From positions 158,441-222,440 of the forward strand of contig CAKMVZ010000006.1 of assembly GCA_928721915.1 (NCBI GenBank): DNA of 64,000 nt. The letters run 5' to 3'. This document shows, one piece after another, positions 9,559 through 17,202 of the stretch; position 1 is the first letter of the stretch, and each line of letters begins with the position of its first letter. Position numbers and translations under genes: made by a program. Source of the DNA: an uncultured Clostridia bacterium (GTDB taxonomy: Bacteria > Bacillota > Clostridia > TANB77 > CAG-508). The notes under the pieces were generated by a model, which saw only the letters and a list, made by a program, of their open reading frames with translations, searched no databases and was not told where the DNA came from.

Positions 9559-10815
9559 ATGAAAACTATTGTTATAGGTGGCGGACCTGCTGGAATGATT
9601 GCTGCAATTACAGCTAGTAAAAATAAAGATAAGGTTATTTTAATAGAGAAAAATAATTCATTAGGTAAAAAGTTGCTAATTACAGGAAAGGGAAGATGTA
9701 ATATAACAAATGCTGCCGATATTAGTGAATTTATAGAACATATTCCAGGAAATGGAAGGTTTTTATATAGTGTATTTAAAAATTTTACTAATAAAGATAT
9801 TATTAAAATACTTGAAGAAAATGGATTAAAAGTTAAGGTTGAAAGAGGAAATAGAGTTTTTCCTATAACAGATAATGCAAAAGATGTTTTAGATTGTTTT
9901 ATAAATGAATTAAAAAAGCAAGATGTAGAAATAAGATTAAATTCTGAAGTTGTAGAAATTGAAGCTAATAAGCAAAAAGAGGTAACAGGAGTTTATTTAG
10001 AAACAGGTGAGTTTTTAAAAGCAAGTAAAGTAATTTTAGCAACTGGAGGAAAAAGCTATCCTAAAACTGGCTCAAATGGAAGCGGCTATAAACTAGCTAA
10101 AAAATTAGGTCATAGTATAACTAATATAAAACCTTCTTTGGTACCATTAATAGCAGATGAAAATTTGTGTCAAAAAATGCAAGGCTTATCTTTAAAAAAT
10201 GTAAAAATTAAAATAAAAGATTTGAATAAACAAAAGATTATATATGAAGATTTTGGAGAGATGTTATTTACTCATTTTGGAGTTAGTGGACCAATTATTT
10301 TAAGTGCTTCAGCAATACTTATTAGATATAAAAATATAGAAGAGCTATTAAACTCAAATAAAATTAAGTTAATTATAGATTTAAAACCAGCACTTTCTTT
10401 TGAGGAATTAGATAATAGAATATTAAGAGATTTTGAAAAATACAAAAATAAAGATTTTAAAAATAGCTTAAATGATTTATTACCTCAAAAGATGATAGAT
10501 TGCGTTATAGAACTTTCTAAAATAGATCCTAATAAAAAAGTAAATGAAATAACAAAGGAAGAAAGAAAAAATTTAAGTATTTTATTAAAAAATTTCGAAA
10601 TAACTATAAAAGGCTTTAGGCCAATAGATGAAGCAATAGTTACATCAGGTGGAGTACAAACAAAAGAAATAAATCCAAAAACTATGGAATCTAAAATTAT
10701 AAAAGGATTGTTTTTTGCTGGAGAGATTATTGATGTAGATGGATATACAGGTGGATTTAATTTACAAATTGCATATTCTACAGGGTTTACTGCTGGAGGT
10801 AATTTTTATGTTTAA
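9559..10815 (+). CDS. HI0933-family NAD(P)/FAD-dependent oxidoreductase
   Basis: The 418-residue protein starts with a dinucleotide-binding fold (VIGGGPAGMIAAITA) and carries the family motifs SLGKKLLITGKGRCNIT and ATGGKSYPKTGSNGSGY (in parts), plus the C-terminal FAD motif FAGEIIDVDGYTGGFN. HI0933/YhiN-type flavoproteins are widespread putative oxidoreductases without a settled substrate. The gene overlaps the next by 8 bases (ATGTTTAA), so the two are translationally coupled. ATG 9559 follows AAAGGA. No CGG site despite many Gly codons, all preceded by bases other than an extra C. Confidence 0.9.
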   Translation: MKTIVIGGGPAGMIAAITASKNKDKVILIEKNNSLGKKLLITGKGRCNITNAADISEFIEHIPGNGRFLYSVFKNFTNKDIIKILEENGLKVKVERGNRVFPITDNAKDVLDCFINELKKQDVEIRLNSEVVEIEANKQKEVTGVYLETGEFLKASKVILATGGKSYPKTGSNGSGYKLAKKLGHSITNIKPSLVPLIADENLCQKMQGLSLKNVKIKIKDLNKQKIIYEDFGEMLFTHFGVSGPIILSASAILIRYKNIEELLNSNKIKLIIDLKPALSFEELDNRILRDFEKYKNKDFKNSLNDLLPQKMIDCVIELSKIDPNKKVNEITKEERKNLSILLKNFEITIKGFRPIDEAIVTSGGVQTKEINPKTMESKIIKGLFFAGEIIDVDGYTGGFNLQIAYSTGFTAGGNFYV

Positions 10816-11434
10816 AACTATAAAAGAAAATTCTACATCTGAAATTGTAGAAAAAAAGTCTAAGTTTATAGCTAATAGTTTTTATGTTGAATCAGTAGAA
10901 GAGGCTGAAAAGTATATAAAAGAAATTAATAAAAAATATTTTGATAGTAGGCATAACTGTTATGCTTTTAGTGTATATACTAAAAATGGAATAATTAATA
11001 GATTTAGTGATAATGGAGAACCTTCAGGCACAGCGGGTGGTCCAATGCTTAATATCATATTATCTAAAAAGTTATCAAATGTTTTGGTAATTGTAACAAG
11101 GTATTTTGGAGGAATTTTACTAGGAACAGGTGGGTTAGTTAGAAGTTATTCAGAAGCTACCCAAAATGTGTTATTAGAGGATAATTTTATAAATAAAGAT
11201 ATAGGTTTAGAAGTAAAATTCGAAGTTTCTTATTCAGATTTTGAGAAAATAAAATATTATTTTTCTCAAAATAATATAAATATTTTAAGTTTTAATTTTG
11301 TAGAAAATGTTGAAATTATTTTTGAAATTTTAGAAAAAGATTTAAATAAAATTATAGAAAACATACAAAATCTTAATTTTAAAATTATAAAAAATGAAGT
11401 TTTAAAAGAAAAGTATATTGAAGTAAATATTTAA
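10808..11434 (+). CDS. YigZ/IMPACT-family protein
   Basis: This 208-residue protein matches the YigZ (UPF0029) family: KFIANSFYVESVEEAEKYI, then DSRHNCYAF, SDNGEPSGTAGGPML and VTRYFGGILLGTGGLVR, all signature stretches of the N-terminal Impact domain. A shorter C-terminal RNA-recognition-like domain follows. Members are linked to translation control in eukaryotes (IMPACT); the bacterial role is not settled. The real start is ATG 10808, which overlaps the stop of the preceding flavoprotein gene; upstream in-frame codons belong to that gene. A terminator follows. Confidence 0.88.
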   Translation: MFKTIKENSTSEIVEKKSKFIANSFYVESVEEAEKYIKEINKKYFDSRHNCYAFSVYTKNGIINRFSDNGEPSGTAGGPMLNIILSKKLSNVLVIVTRYFGGILLGTGGLVRSYSEATQNVLLEDNFINKDIGLEVKFEVSYSDFEKIKYYFSQNNINILSFNFVENVEIIFEILEKDLNKIIENIQNLNFKIIKNEVLKEKYIEVNI

Positions 11435-11436
11435 AA

Positions 11437-11476
11437 ATAAAAAAATCCTGTAATTTTTGATTGCAGGAATTTTTTT
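11437..11476 (+). terminator. Rho-independent terminator
   Basis: AAATCCTGTAA pairs with TTGCAGGAATTT (one G-U pair), followed by T-residues. Confidence 0.75.
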
Positions 11477-11488
11477 GTTTAAAAATTT

Positions 11489-11495
11489 TGTCGAA
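11489..11495 (+). promoter_or_regulatory. Spo0A box (0A box) upstream of spo0A
   Basis: TGTCGAA matches the 0A-box consensus exactly and lies about 115 bases before the spo0A start, which suggests autoregulation. A single 7-mer is weak on its own; its position gives it weight. Confidence 0.55.
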
Positions 11496-11609
11496 ATTTT
11501 GCATTTGAAAATGCTTGCAAACAAGAAAACCAAATTATATAATCTAAGCAAGAAGATACAAAAAATGACTGCGAAAGAAGAAAATTTTTGGAAATGAAAG
11601 GAAGGAAAA

Positions 11610-12416
11610 ATGGATAAAGAGAAAATTAAGATTATTATTGCAGACGACAATTTAGAGTTTGCCACAACTTTTGAAAAATTTCTAAATGAGGAGGAAGATA
11701 TGGAAGTAGTTGCTGTAGCTAAAGATGGCGTTGAAGCCTATGATAAAATAATAGATTTAAAACCAGATGTAGTATTATTGGATGTAATAATGCCAAATCT
11801 TGACGGAATAGGGGTATTAGAAAAATTAAATGAAGGAGATTTTATGCCAACATGTATAATGCTTTCAGCTGTTGGTCAAGATTCAATTACTAAAAAAGCT
11901 TTAAATTTAGGGGCTAGTTATTACATAGTAAAACCTTTTGAAGTAGATTTATTGATAAAAAGAATAAGAGACTTAAAAAATAGAAATACAGGTAGAGAGT
12001 ATAATTTTATAAGAAGAGAAATTAGACCAACTTATATAAACTTAGATAATACCAAAAAAGAAGATAACTTAGAAGCAATTGTTACAAATATGATTCATGA
12101 AGTTGGAGTTCCAGCTCATATAAAAGGCTATCAATATTTAAGAGATGGAATAATTATGGTAGTTCAAAATATTGATGTATTAAATCAAATAACAAAACAA
12201 TTATATCCAGATTTGGCTAAAAAACATAAAACAACACCAAGTAGAGTAGAACGTGCAATTCGTCATGCAATAGAAGTTGCTTGGAATAGAGGAAGATTAG
12301 ATATAATGGAAAATGTTTTTGGCTATACTGTAGATGCTAATAAAGGTAAACCAACAAATTCAGAATTTATAGCAATGATAGCTGATAAATTGCGCTTAGA
12401 ATTAAAATCAGCATAA
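11610..12416 (+). CDS. spo0A: Sporulation master regulator Spo0A
   Basis: This 268-residue response regulator commits cells to sporulation after phosphorelay phosphorylation. The receiver keeps the acidic pair in IIIADDNLEF, the phosphoacceptor Asp in VVLLDVIMPNLDG and the Lys in YYIVKPFE. The C-terminal domain carries the near-invariant Spo0A signature HEVGVPAHIKGYQYLR and the recognition helix PSRVERAIRHAIEVAW. It stands alone rather than next to spoIVB, but a 0A box lies upstream. The Arg codon CGC is used near the end (DKL-R-LEL), so CGC is decoded normally. No CGG site. Confidence 0.97.
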   Translation: MDKEKIKIIIADDNLEFATTFEKFLNEEEDMEVVAVAKDGVEAYDKIIDLKPDVVLLDVIMPNLDGIGVLEKLNEGDFMPTCIMLSAVGQDSITKKALNLGASYYIVKPFEVDLLIKRIRDLKNRNTGREYNFIRREIRPTYINLDNTKKEDNLEAIVTNMIHEVGVPAHIKGYQYLRDGIIMVVQNIDVLNQITKQLYPDLAKKHKTTPSRVERAIRHAIEVAWNRGRLDIMENVFGYTVDANKGKPTNSEFIAMIADKLRLELKSA

Positions 12417-12440
12417 TAGAAAATTTAATAAAACAATAAA

Positions 12441-12498
12441 ATTCCAAGATTTATTGGTTAATATTTAAAAATATTAATCAATAAGTTTTGGAGTTTTT
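12441..12498 (+). terminator. Rho-independent terminator after spo0A
   Basis: A long hairpin: ATTCCAA, TTATTGGTTAATATT and their complements, followed by TTTTTTT. Confidence 0.8.
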
Positions 12499-12627
12499 TT
12501 AAGAAAATTAATAATTAAAAATTTTTAATGACTTATTATCATAAGTTACATCAAGATAACATTAAATTGTATATGGATTTTAGTTTATAATTTTTTTGAA
12601 AAAATGTAAAATTTTAATATGTCCACT

Positions 12628-12656
12628 TGATTTTTGCAAATAAATATTATATAGTG
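12628..12656 (+). promoter_or_regulatory. Promoter of type I toxin 1
   Basis: TTGATT and TATAGT are separated by 17 bases, giving a transcript with a leader of about 55 bases before the toxin start. Confidence 0.65.
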
Positions 12657-12693
12657 TTAAACATAGGAAATGAGAATAAGCAGATGTGGTTTG

Positions 12694-12708
12694 CCTCCAA
12701 CAAGGAGG
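12694..12708 (+). promoter_or_regulatory. Hairpin that hides the toxin ribosome site
   Basis: CCTCCAACAAGGAGG is a perfect 5-bp stem with a 5-base loop in which CCTCC pairs with the GGAGG ribosome site 8 bases before ATG 12717. This is a typical way to hold type I toxin mRNAs untranslated. Confidence 0.65.
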
Positions 12709-12716
12709 TGAGGCTT

Positions 12717-12839
12717 ATGGTAGAAATACAAGCATTAATTGCAACAATATACATATTATATTATTCGTTAATTGGAGTAACTATCATAACTCTTACTTTG
12801 ATAATAATATTTGTAAAATTACTTTGTAAGAGTAAATAA
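12717..12839 (+). CDS. Small membrane peptide, type I toxin-like (module 1)
   Basis: This is a 40-residue peptide with a short acidic start (MVEIQALI), one long hydrophobic helix (LIGVTIITLTLIIIFV) and a basic tail (KLLCKSK). That layout matches type I toxins such as TxpA/BsrG-like peptides, which damage membranes when overproduced. The longer in-frame extension upstream is not used, because the promoter lies within it. A convergent antisense RNA with its own strong promoter covers the 3' side. A paralogous module lies at 17781-18114, with matching leader words and the same MVE start. The toxic activity is inferred. Confidence 0.65.
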   Translation: MVEIQALIATIYILYYSLIGVTIITLTLIIIFVKLLCKSK

Positions 12840-12844
12840 ACTAA

Positions 12845-12935
12845 AAAAACAGACACATCTGTAAACTCGCCAAAGTTTGATGTGTCTAAAACATTATTCC
12901 GAGGTGAACCACGTTTGTGGTTTCTCCATTTCCTA
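12845..12935 (-). ncRNA. Antisense RNA (antitoxin candidate, module 1)
   Basis: The transcript would start near 12935 from the minus-strand promoter, contain the hairpin AACCACAAACGTGGTT, and end at the AGACACATC/GATGTGTCT stem with a T-run. It converges on the toxin mRNA tail. No protein is evident. The hairpin word recurs in module 2. Confidence 0.6.
12851..12887. terminator. Shared bidirectional terminator of module 1
   Basis: AGACACATC and GATGTGTCT arms flank a loop that itself contains AAACT/AGTTT pairing, with T-runs on both sides. It can end both the toxin mRNA and the antisense RNA. Confidence 0.6.
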
Positions 12936-12940
12936 TAATT

Positions 12941-12969
12941 ATTATATACACATTACTTAATTTTGTCAA
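12941..12969 (-). promoter_or_regulatory. Promoter of antisense RNA, module 1
   Basis: On the minus strand TTGACA and TATAAT are separated by exactly 17 bases, a perfect sigma-A consensus and stronger than the toxin promoter. Confidence 0.85.
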
Positions 12970-13026
12970 TATTTTTTCAACTTTAAAAAATTAAAGTATT
13001 AGAAATAAAAAAATTCTTAAAAAAAA

Positions 13027-13068
13027 ACATATCTTAAAATAAAAAAGTTTATTTTTTAGATATGTCTT
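13027..13068 (-). terminator. Terminator of the RHH gene
   Basis: ACATATCT and AGATATGT arms flank an AT-rich loop just downstream of the minus-strand stop at 13077. Confidence 0.55.
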
Positions 13069-13076
13069 TAAAAATT

Positions 13077-13280
13077 TTATTTGTTTTTGTAATCTTCTAG
13101 TGCTTTTTTTTCAGATTCATCTAAATTTTCTAGTGCAAATTTTAAAAGTAAGATTGTTATTTGATTTAAAGATGTGTTTTTTATTTCTGATAAAGCTTGA
13201 AGATTTTCCACAATGTTTGCAGGAAGTCTTAATGTTTTACTGATTCCTACATGACTTTCTGGTATTTTTAATTTATCCAT
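13077..13280 (-). CDS. Small ribbon-helix-helix-type protein
   Basis: This 67-residue protein reads SKTLRLPANIVENLQALSE, then NTSLNQITILLLKFAL, the strand-helix-helix pattern of CopG/Arc-type DNA-binding proteins (the strand KTLRLP contacts DNA in this family). A strong AAGGAGGG ribosome site precedes ATG 13280. It stands alone between two toxin-type loci. It could be an orphan antitoxin or a small repressor; no partner toxin is adjacent on the minus strand. No CGG site. Confidence 0.65.
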   Translation of the reverse strand: MDKLKIPESHVGISKTLRLPANIVENLQALSEIKNTSLNQITILLLKFALENLDESEKKALEDYKNK

Positions 13281-13468
13281 TTTTCATCCCTCCTTATTTT
13301 TTAATAAATCCCTCTATAAATATAATACAATAAAACAGCAAGAAAATCAAGATATTTTTGCAAGCAAAAAATATTAAAAAATAGTGATAAAATATTTTAA
13401 AAACGTTATAGATTTTTAGAAAAAAAGATAGTATAATGATATTATAAAAATTTTAGGAGGTAATAAAT

Positions 13469-13711
13469 ATGTCTATTGAAAAGCAAAGATTATATAACGA
13501 AATAGATACTTTACCAGAAGAACTTACAAATCAAGTAATAAGTTTTATTGAATATTTAAAAATATCATATTTAGATTCAGAAACTCCAGATGATGTAATG
13601 ATAAAAAGTAAAAAAGATTTAAAAGAAAAATTAAAAAAAGGAATAGATGATATAAGTGCCAATAGAATATATTCATTGGAGGAAGTTTTTAATAAAATAG
13701 ATAATATATAA
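13469..13711 (+). CDS. Antitoxin-like protein (DUF2281 type)
   Basis: This 80-residue protein starts IEKQRLYNEIDTLPEELTNQ, then VISFIEYLK, a pattern common to small antitoxins paired with ParE/RelE-type toxins. The C-terminal SLEEVFNKID resembles toxin-binding tails. AGGAGG precedes ATG 13469. The gene just downstream is a truncated toxin, so this may be a leftover antitoxin that can still neutralise homologous toxins. Confidence 0.6.
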   Translation: MSIEKQRLYNEIDTLPEELTNQVISFIEYLKISYLDSETPDDVMIKSKKDLKEKLKKGIDDISANRIYSLEEVFNKIDNI

Positions 13712-13730
13712 AAGATTGGAGTTTTCTTAT

Positions 13731-13823
13731 ATGAAAAAATATGTAGTTAAAGTTTCAAAAACTGCAGAGAATGATTTAGAAAAAATTTTGAAGTATTTAA
13801 AATATGATTTGAAAGATGAATAA
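13731..13823 (+). pseudogene. Truncated ParE/RelE-type toxin
   Basis: Thirty residues (KKYVVKVSKTAENDLEKIL, then KYLKYDLKDE) match the first third of ParE/RelE-superfamily toxins and then stop at TAA 13821. The catalytic or gyrase-binding C-terminus is missing, and no continuation is visible in any frame before 13950. Unlike the CGG sites, no single-base skip rescues it, so I regard it as a true remnant. Confidence 0.6.
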
Positions 13824-13885
13824 TTAGTAAGTTTATATAAATTTTTATATAAAAAAATTGTAATAAAAATGACATAAAAATTCAC

Positions 13886-13914
13886 TTGCAAAAATTAGTA
13901 AAAAAAGATACAAT
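13886..13914 (+). promoter_or_regulatory. Promoter upstream of the Cys/His peptide
   Basis: TTGCAA and TACAAT are separated by 17 bases, 37 bases before ATG 13951. Confidence 0.6.
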
Positions 13915-13950
13915 ATGATATATAAAAATGTAAGGAGAAGAAAAACAGAG

Positions 13951-14007
13951 ATGACAAATCCAGCAAAACCTTGCGGCTGTACACACACACACACACACAC
14001 ACTTTAA
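13951..14007 (+). CDS. 18-residue Cys/His peptide with (AC)11 tract
   Basis: The frame MTNPAKPCGCTHTHTHTL has its own promoter and an AAGGAG ribosome site 13 bases upstream. Cys8, Cys10 and three alternating His residues look like a metal-binding peptide. The Thr-His part is encoded by an (AC)11 dinucleotide run, so slippage by one unit would change the frame and the C-terminus. It is too short for family recognition and I do not know its function; it may be a leader or signalling peptide. The next gene, the DGR-type target, follows a terminator. Confidence 0.45.
   Translation: MTNPAKPCGCTHTHTHTL
13981..14002. repeat. (AC)11 microsatellite
   Basis: Eleven uninterrupted AC units lie inside the small peptide frame. 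Pure dinucleotide runs of this length are unusual in this AT-rich window. Confidence 0.9.
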
Positions 14008-14065
14008 TTTTTAATAGAATAAAAAAATCAAGCATTACATTAAAAGGTAGTGCTATTTGTCATAT

Positions 14066-14112
14066 GAAAAAAGGGCATGCAAAATAGAAGGATGATTTTG
14101 CATGTCCTTTTT
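14066..14112 (+). terminator. Rho-independent terminator
   Basis: AAAGG(G)CATGCAAAAT pairs with ATTTTGCATG(T)CCTTTTT around a 9-base loop. It ends the small-peptide transcript. Confidence 0.85.
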
Positions 14113-14161
14113 GCGCTCTTTAAGAAACTTACAAAAGAATACAAAAAAAGGGGGAAAAATA

Positions 14162-15671
14162 ATGAAAGGAAACAAAAGAGGTGTAACTCTGATAGCGCTG
14201 ATCATAACAATAATAGTATTGCTAATTTTGGCAGGAGTAACAATTGCCTTAGTAGTTCGGAGATAATGGAGTATTAAATCAAGCAGTAAACGCAGCAGAT
14301 GAGACAAATAGAGCAAATGTGCAAAGCGAATTAGAAATGGCAGTAGCAGCAGTTGTAACAGATTGGAGTGGAGACAGATATGTAAATGGAAATAACCAAA
14401 GTCTAACACAGTATATGACAAAAGCAAGAGTAGAAAGCAATATGAATACAGCAGACTATGTGTTAGCAGCATTTACGTTAAATACAACTAATGGAGTAAG
14501 CGTAACATATAAAAATAAAGGATATAACTTTACAGTAACAATAACAGACTCAGGAAATAGTGCAAAAGTAACATATGAAGGAGAAGGAGAGCCAGCAGAA
14601 GTAAAAGAATGGATAGAAAATGAAGATGGAAGTGTAACAGATGGAGAAGTAACACTTCAAGTAGGGGATTATATAAATTATAATCCATTAGAAGGAGTAG
14701 CAGAAGAAAATACAACATATACATCATATGCTACTGAAACTGGATATGATACAGATCAAGTATTTGACATACAAAATTATGTAGATGGTGGATGGAGATG
14801 GCAAGTATTTGGAGTAGAAAATGGAAAGCTACAAATAATATCAGAGAACACAATTGGAACAACAGAAGAAGATGAAGAATATGCAAATTCAAATTATTAT
14901 TTAGTCGGAAGAACAGGATATCAAAATGTAATAACAGAATTAGATAAAATATCTGAATTATATGGACAAGGAGAATATGCAGAAAGTGCAAGAAGTATAA
15001 CAGTAGAAGACGTAAACAGAATTACAGAATATAATCCGGAAACAGATTTTACTGAGTATGATGGAGGATTGAGGGAATATGGAAATGTAATAGATTATTT
15101 TTGGCAAGGAACAAATTATCCATATTATTCATCAATAAGAGCAGGTAATGGATTAAGTGGAAGTTTAAGCACAAGCCATAATAACAGTTCATATGGAAAT
15201 AGCTTTTGGTGGTATGATTTTGAAGCAGAAGAATGGAAAAGTTCACCATATCAATCAGGAGCTACAACACCAGCAGAACCAATAAAAGAAAGTTCATTAG
15301 AAGGAGATAACTATATAACAACATTAGAGTTTGATGATTATTACTATACAGGTAGTGACTATATAAGTGATACATCATCAAGTTTGTATAAAATGCTATT
15401 TGATGATGTTCAATATACAGGGGAGAACAGCAATTATTGGCTCGCCTCTCGCTCGGTCAGTGCCGTCTCTCGCTCGGTCAGTGCCGTCTATGACTACGCT
15501 TATTTCTACGTGCGTCTTGTCTACGATGGTGACGTCTACTCCAATGGCTTGGCGAATACGTATGGCTATGAGAGCGATAGCTACTATGGCGTGCGCCCCC
15601 TAGTTTCTCTACAGTCTAACATCCAGCTAACTAGCGCAGGAGCAAACACTTGGGATATCTCAGCTTCATAA
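14162..15671 (+). CDS. Pilin-like surface protein with DGR-type variable C-terminus (one CGG frameshift)
   Basis: Skipping the extra C at 14258 gives a 502-residue protein. It starts with a prepilin-like signal (KRGVTLIALIITIIVLLILA) and the pilin-like word GDNGVLNQA, followed by a long acidic Tyr/Ser/Thr-rich ectodomain. The last 80 residues (NYWLASR ... VRPLVSL) form a lectin-like variable module. Its DNA (15441-15606) is much richer in G and C and poorer in A than the rest of the gene, which is the mark of adenine-directed mutagenesis by a diversity-generating retroelement. No reverse transcriptase or template repeat lies in the window, so it would be a remote target. A 21-bp in-frame duplication sits in the variable part. 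Confidence 0.75.
14258..14258 (+). other. CGG +1 frameshift site 6 (pilin-like DGR target)
   Basis: An extra C follows GTT and precedes GGA (VV-G-DNGVLNQ). Zero-frame reading is CGG AGA TAA, so the whole ectodomain depends on the shift. Confidence 0.87.
15441..15606 (+). other. Variable region of DGR type
   Basis: The sequence from WLASR to VRPLVSL is adenine-poor and GC-rich against an AT-rich gene. Conserved frame words (WLASR, YFYVR, GVRPLV) alternate with codons that look randomised at their first two positions (TAT, TAC, GAT, AGC, TCC, AGT). This matches AAC/AAT template codons after adenine mutagenesis. Confidence 0.7.
15447..15488 (+). repeat. 21-bp perfect in-frame tandem duplication
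   Basis: Positions 15447-15467 and 15468-15488 are identical and encode SRSVSAV twice. Length 21 keeps the frame. It lies at the 5' edge of the variable region. Confidence 0.95.
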
Positions 15672-15698
15672 AATAAGAAGCAGAAATTTTGTTAAAAT

Positions 15699-15731
15699 CT
15701 TTTGCGTAAGGCCTTGTGTCTTACGCAAAAG
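15699..15731 (+). terminator. Rho-independent terminator
   Basis: CTTTTGCGTAAG and its perfect complement flank a 9-base loop. The rest of 15735-16020 is AT-rich with no gene that I can support. Confidence 0.85.
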
Positions 15732-16029
15732 AAAAGTGGCAGTTTTTTTAAAATTTTAAAAAAGAATAAAAAAGGATATGGGGATAGTTCTTTTGTCTCT
15801 CCATTATCTAATTTATAAATATTTTCATATAAAAAAACTTTTCTTTTCATTGTTATCACCTATAATATTTTAAACTAAAATATAAAAAAATTAAATGAAG
15901 TTTAAAGACAAAATTTAAATTACAAATTTAATATATAATTTATTCTTAGAAAATGTAAAAAAATTAGAAATGGTAAAATTAAAATACCGGTTTTGAAAAA
16001 TAAAAAATGTAAAAAAATTGAAAAAGTGC

Positions 16030-16058
16030 TTGACTTTTTAATGGTGTTGTATTAAAAT
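16030..16058 (+). promoter_or_regulatory. Promoter of rplM-rpsI
   Basis: TTGACT and TAAAAT are separated by 17 bases, upstream of the leader hairpin. Confidence 0.7.
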
Positions 16059-16083
16059 AATAAAGCATTATATGGATAGATAG

Positions 16084-16128
16084 ATTAGTTTTTTGGTTTT
16101 TCCCGGTAATTAAACCTAAAAAGCTAAT
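16084..16128 (+). ncRNA. rplM leader hairpin (L13-leader type)
   Basis: ATTAG, TTTTT and GGTTT pair with AAACC, AAAAA and CTAAT around a loop containing CCCGG, 49 bases before the rplM start. Firmicute rplM operons often carry an L13-binding autoregulatory leader in this place; assignment here rests on position and structure only. Confidence 0.55.
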
Positions 16129-16176
16129 TTATATATAAATATTTTTTAAAATTTAAGAGGAGGGTATTAGAATACC

Positions 16177-16614
16177 ATGAATAATACTACATATAGCCCT
16201 AAAGCGGGAGAAATCGAAAGAAAATGGTATATAATAGATGCAGCTGGAAAACCAGTAGGTAGAGTTGCTACTGAAGTTGCAAAATTATTAAGAGGAAAAC
16301 ACAAACCAACATTTACTCCAAATATGGATATGGGAGATTTTGTTATAGTTATAAATTGTAAAGATGCAATATTTACAGGTAGAAAATTAGATCAAAAAGT
16401 ATATAGACGTCACTCTGGATATATTGGAGGAATGAAAGAAACTTCAGCTAGAGTTATGATGGAAAACAAACCAGAACAAGCAATGTTCTTAGCTGTAAAA
16501 GGAATGTTGCCTCATACAAAACTTGGAAGACAAATGATTAAAAAAGTTAGAGTATATGCAGGAAGCGAACATGAAAATGCAGCTCAAAAACCAGAAGTTT
16601 GGGAGGTAAAGTAG
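16177..16614 (+). CDS. rplM: 50S ribosomal protein L13
   Basis: This 145-residue protein carries the L13 hallmarks: ERKWYIIDAAGKPVGRVAT, LRGKHKPTFTPNMDMGDFV (both in part), YRHSGYIGG and GMLPHTKLG. It is an early-assembly protein of the large subunit. The AGGAGGG ribosome site precedes ATG 16177. rpsI starts 3 bases after its stop (TAG), the conserved rplM-rpsI operon order. No CGG frameshift site, as in all ribosomal and chaperonin genes here; natural GCG GGA at Ala-Gly near the start shows that C-GG words occur out of phase. Confidence 0.97.
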   Translation: MNNTTYSPKAGEIERKWYIIDAAGKPVGRVATEVAKLLRGKHKPTFTPNMDMGDFVIVINCKDAIFTGRKLDQKVYRRHSGYIGGMKETSARVMMENKPEQAMFLAVKGMLPHTKLGRQMIKKVRVYAGSEHENAAQKPEVWEVK

Positions 16615-16617
16615 AAA

Positions 16618-17013
16618 ATGGCTAAATCAGAAGTTTACCTAGGAACAGGTAGAAGAAAAAAATCAATTGCTAGAGTTAGATTAACAGAAGGAAAAGGAAA
16701 TATAGTTGTTAATGGAAAAACTTTAGATGAATATTTTGGAACAGAAATATTAAAAGTTATAGTAAAACAACCATTTAGTGTTACAAATACAGATGGAAAA
16801 TATGATGTTATTTGTAAAGTAACAGGTGGAGGATTTACTGGCCAAGCAGGAGCTATAAGACATGGAATAGCAAGAGCTTTAAATGAAGCAAATTCAGATT
16901 ACAGACCAGCTTTAAAATCAAATGGATTCTTAACAAGAGATTCACGTATGAAAGAAAGAAAAAAATACGGTCTTAAAAAAGCAAGAAAAGCTCCACAATT
17001 TTCAAAAAGATAA
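16618..17013 (+). CDS. rpsI: 30S ribosomal protein S9
   Basis: This 131-residue S9 protein carries GTGRRKKSIARVRL near the start, GGGFTGQAGAIRHGIARAL in the middle, and a basic C-terminus ending QFSKR that reaches the ribosomal P site in this family. It is co-transcribed with rplM. A natural TAC GGT (Tyr-Gly) near the end contains CGG out of phase and is read normally, a useful contrast to the in-phase CGG sites elsewhere. Confidence 0.97.
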   Translation: MAKSEVYLGTGRRKKSIARVRLTEGKGNIVVNGKTLDEYFGTEILKVIVKQPFSVTNTDGKYDVICKVTGGGFTGQAGAIRHGIARALNEANSDYRPALKSNGFLTRDSRMKERKKYGLKKARKAPQFSKR

Positions 17014-17024
17014 AAATTTTTTCA

Positions 17025-17056
17025 AAAACTTGGAAAATATATTCCAAGTTTTTTTG
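17025..17056 (+). terminator. Terminator of rplM-rpsI
   Basis: AAAAACTTGGAA and TTCCAAGTTTTT flank a 6-base loop. Confidence 0.88.
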
Positions 17057-17202
17057 TTTGAGCAATTTAAAAATGTAAAAATTTAAACAAAAAAAGATTT
17101 ATGAAATAAGGTGTAAAAATATATAATATTATAAAAAATGTATAAATTTTTCCTAATTTGTCATAATAAGAATAAAGTTGATGAAAAAGGAGGAATTTGA
17201 AA

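Noticed and set aside
14053..14472. Long minus-strand frames opposite the pilin-like gene and other genes
   Set aside because: They mirror the codon periodicity of the real genes on the other strand, lack ribosome sites and have Leu/His-rich low-complexity products.
15448..15480. CGG words in the DGR variable region as frameshift sites
   Set aside because: They occur as TCG GTC, out of phase, and the frame continues unchanged to VRPLVSL.
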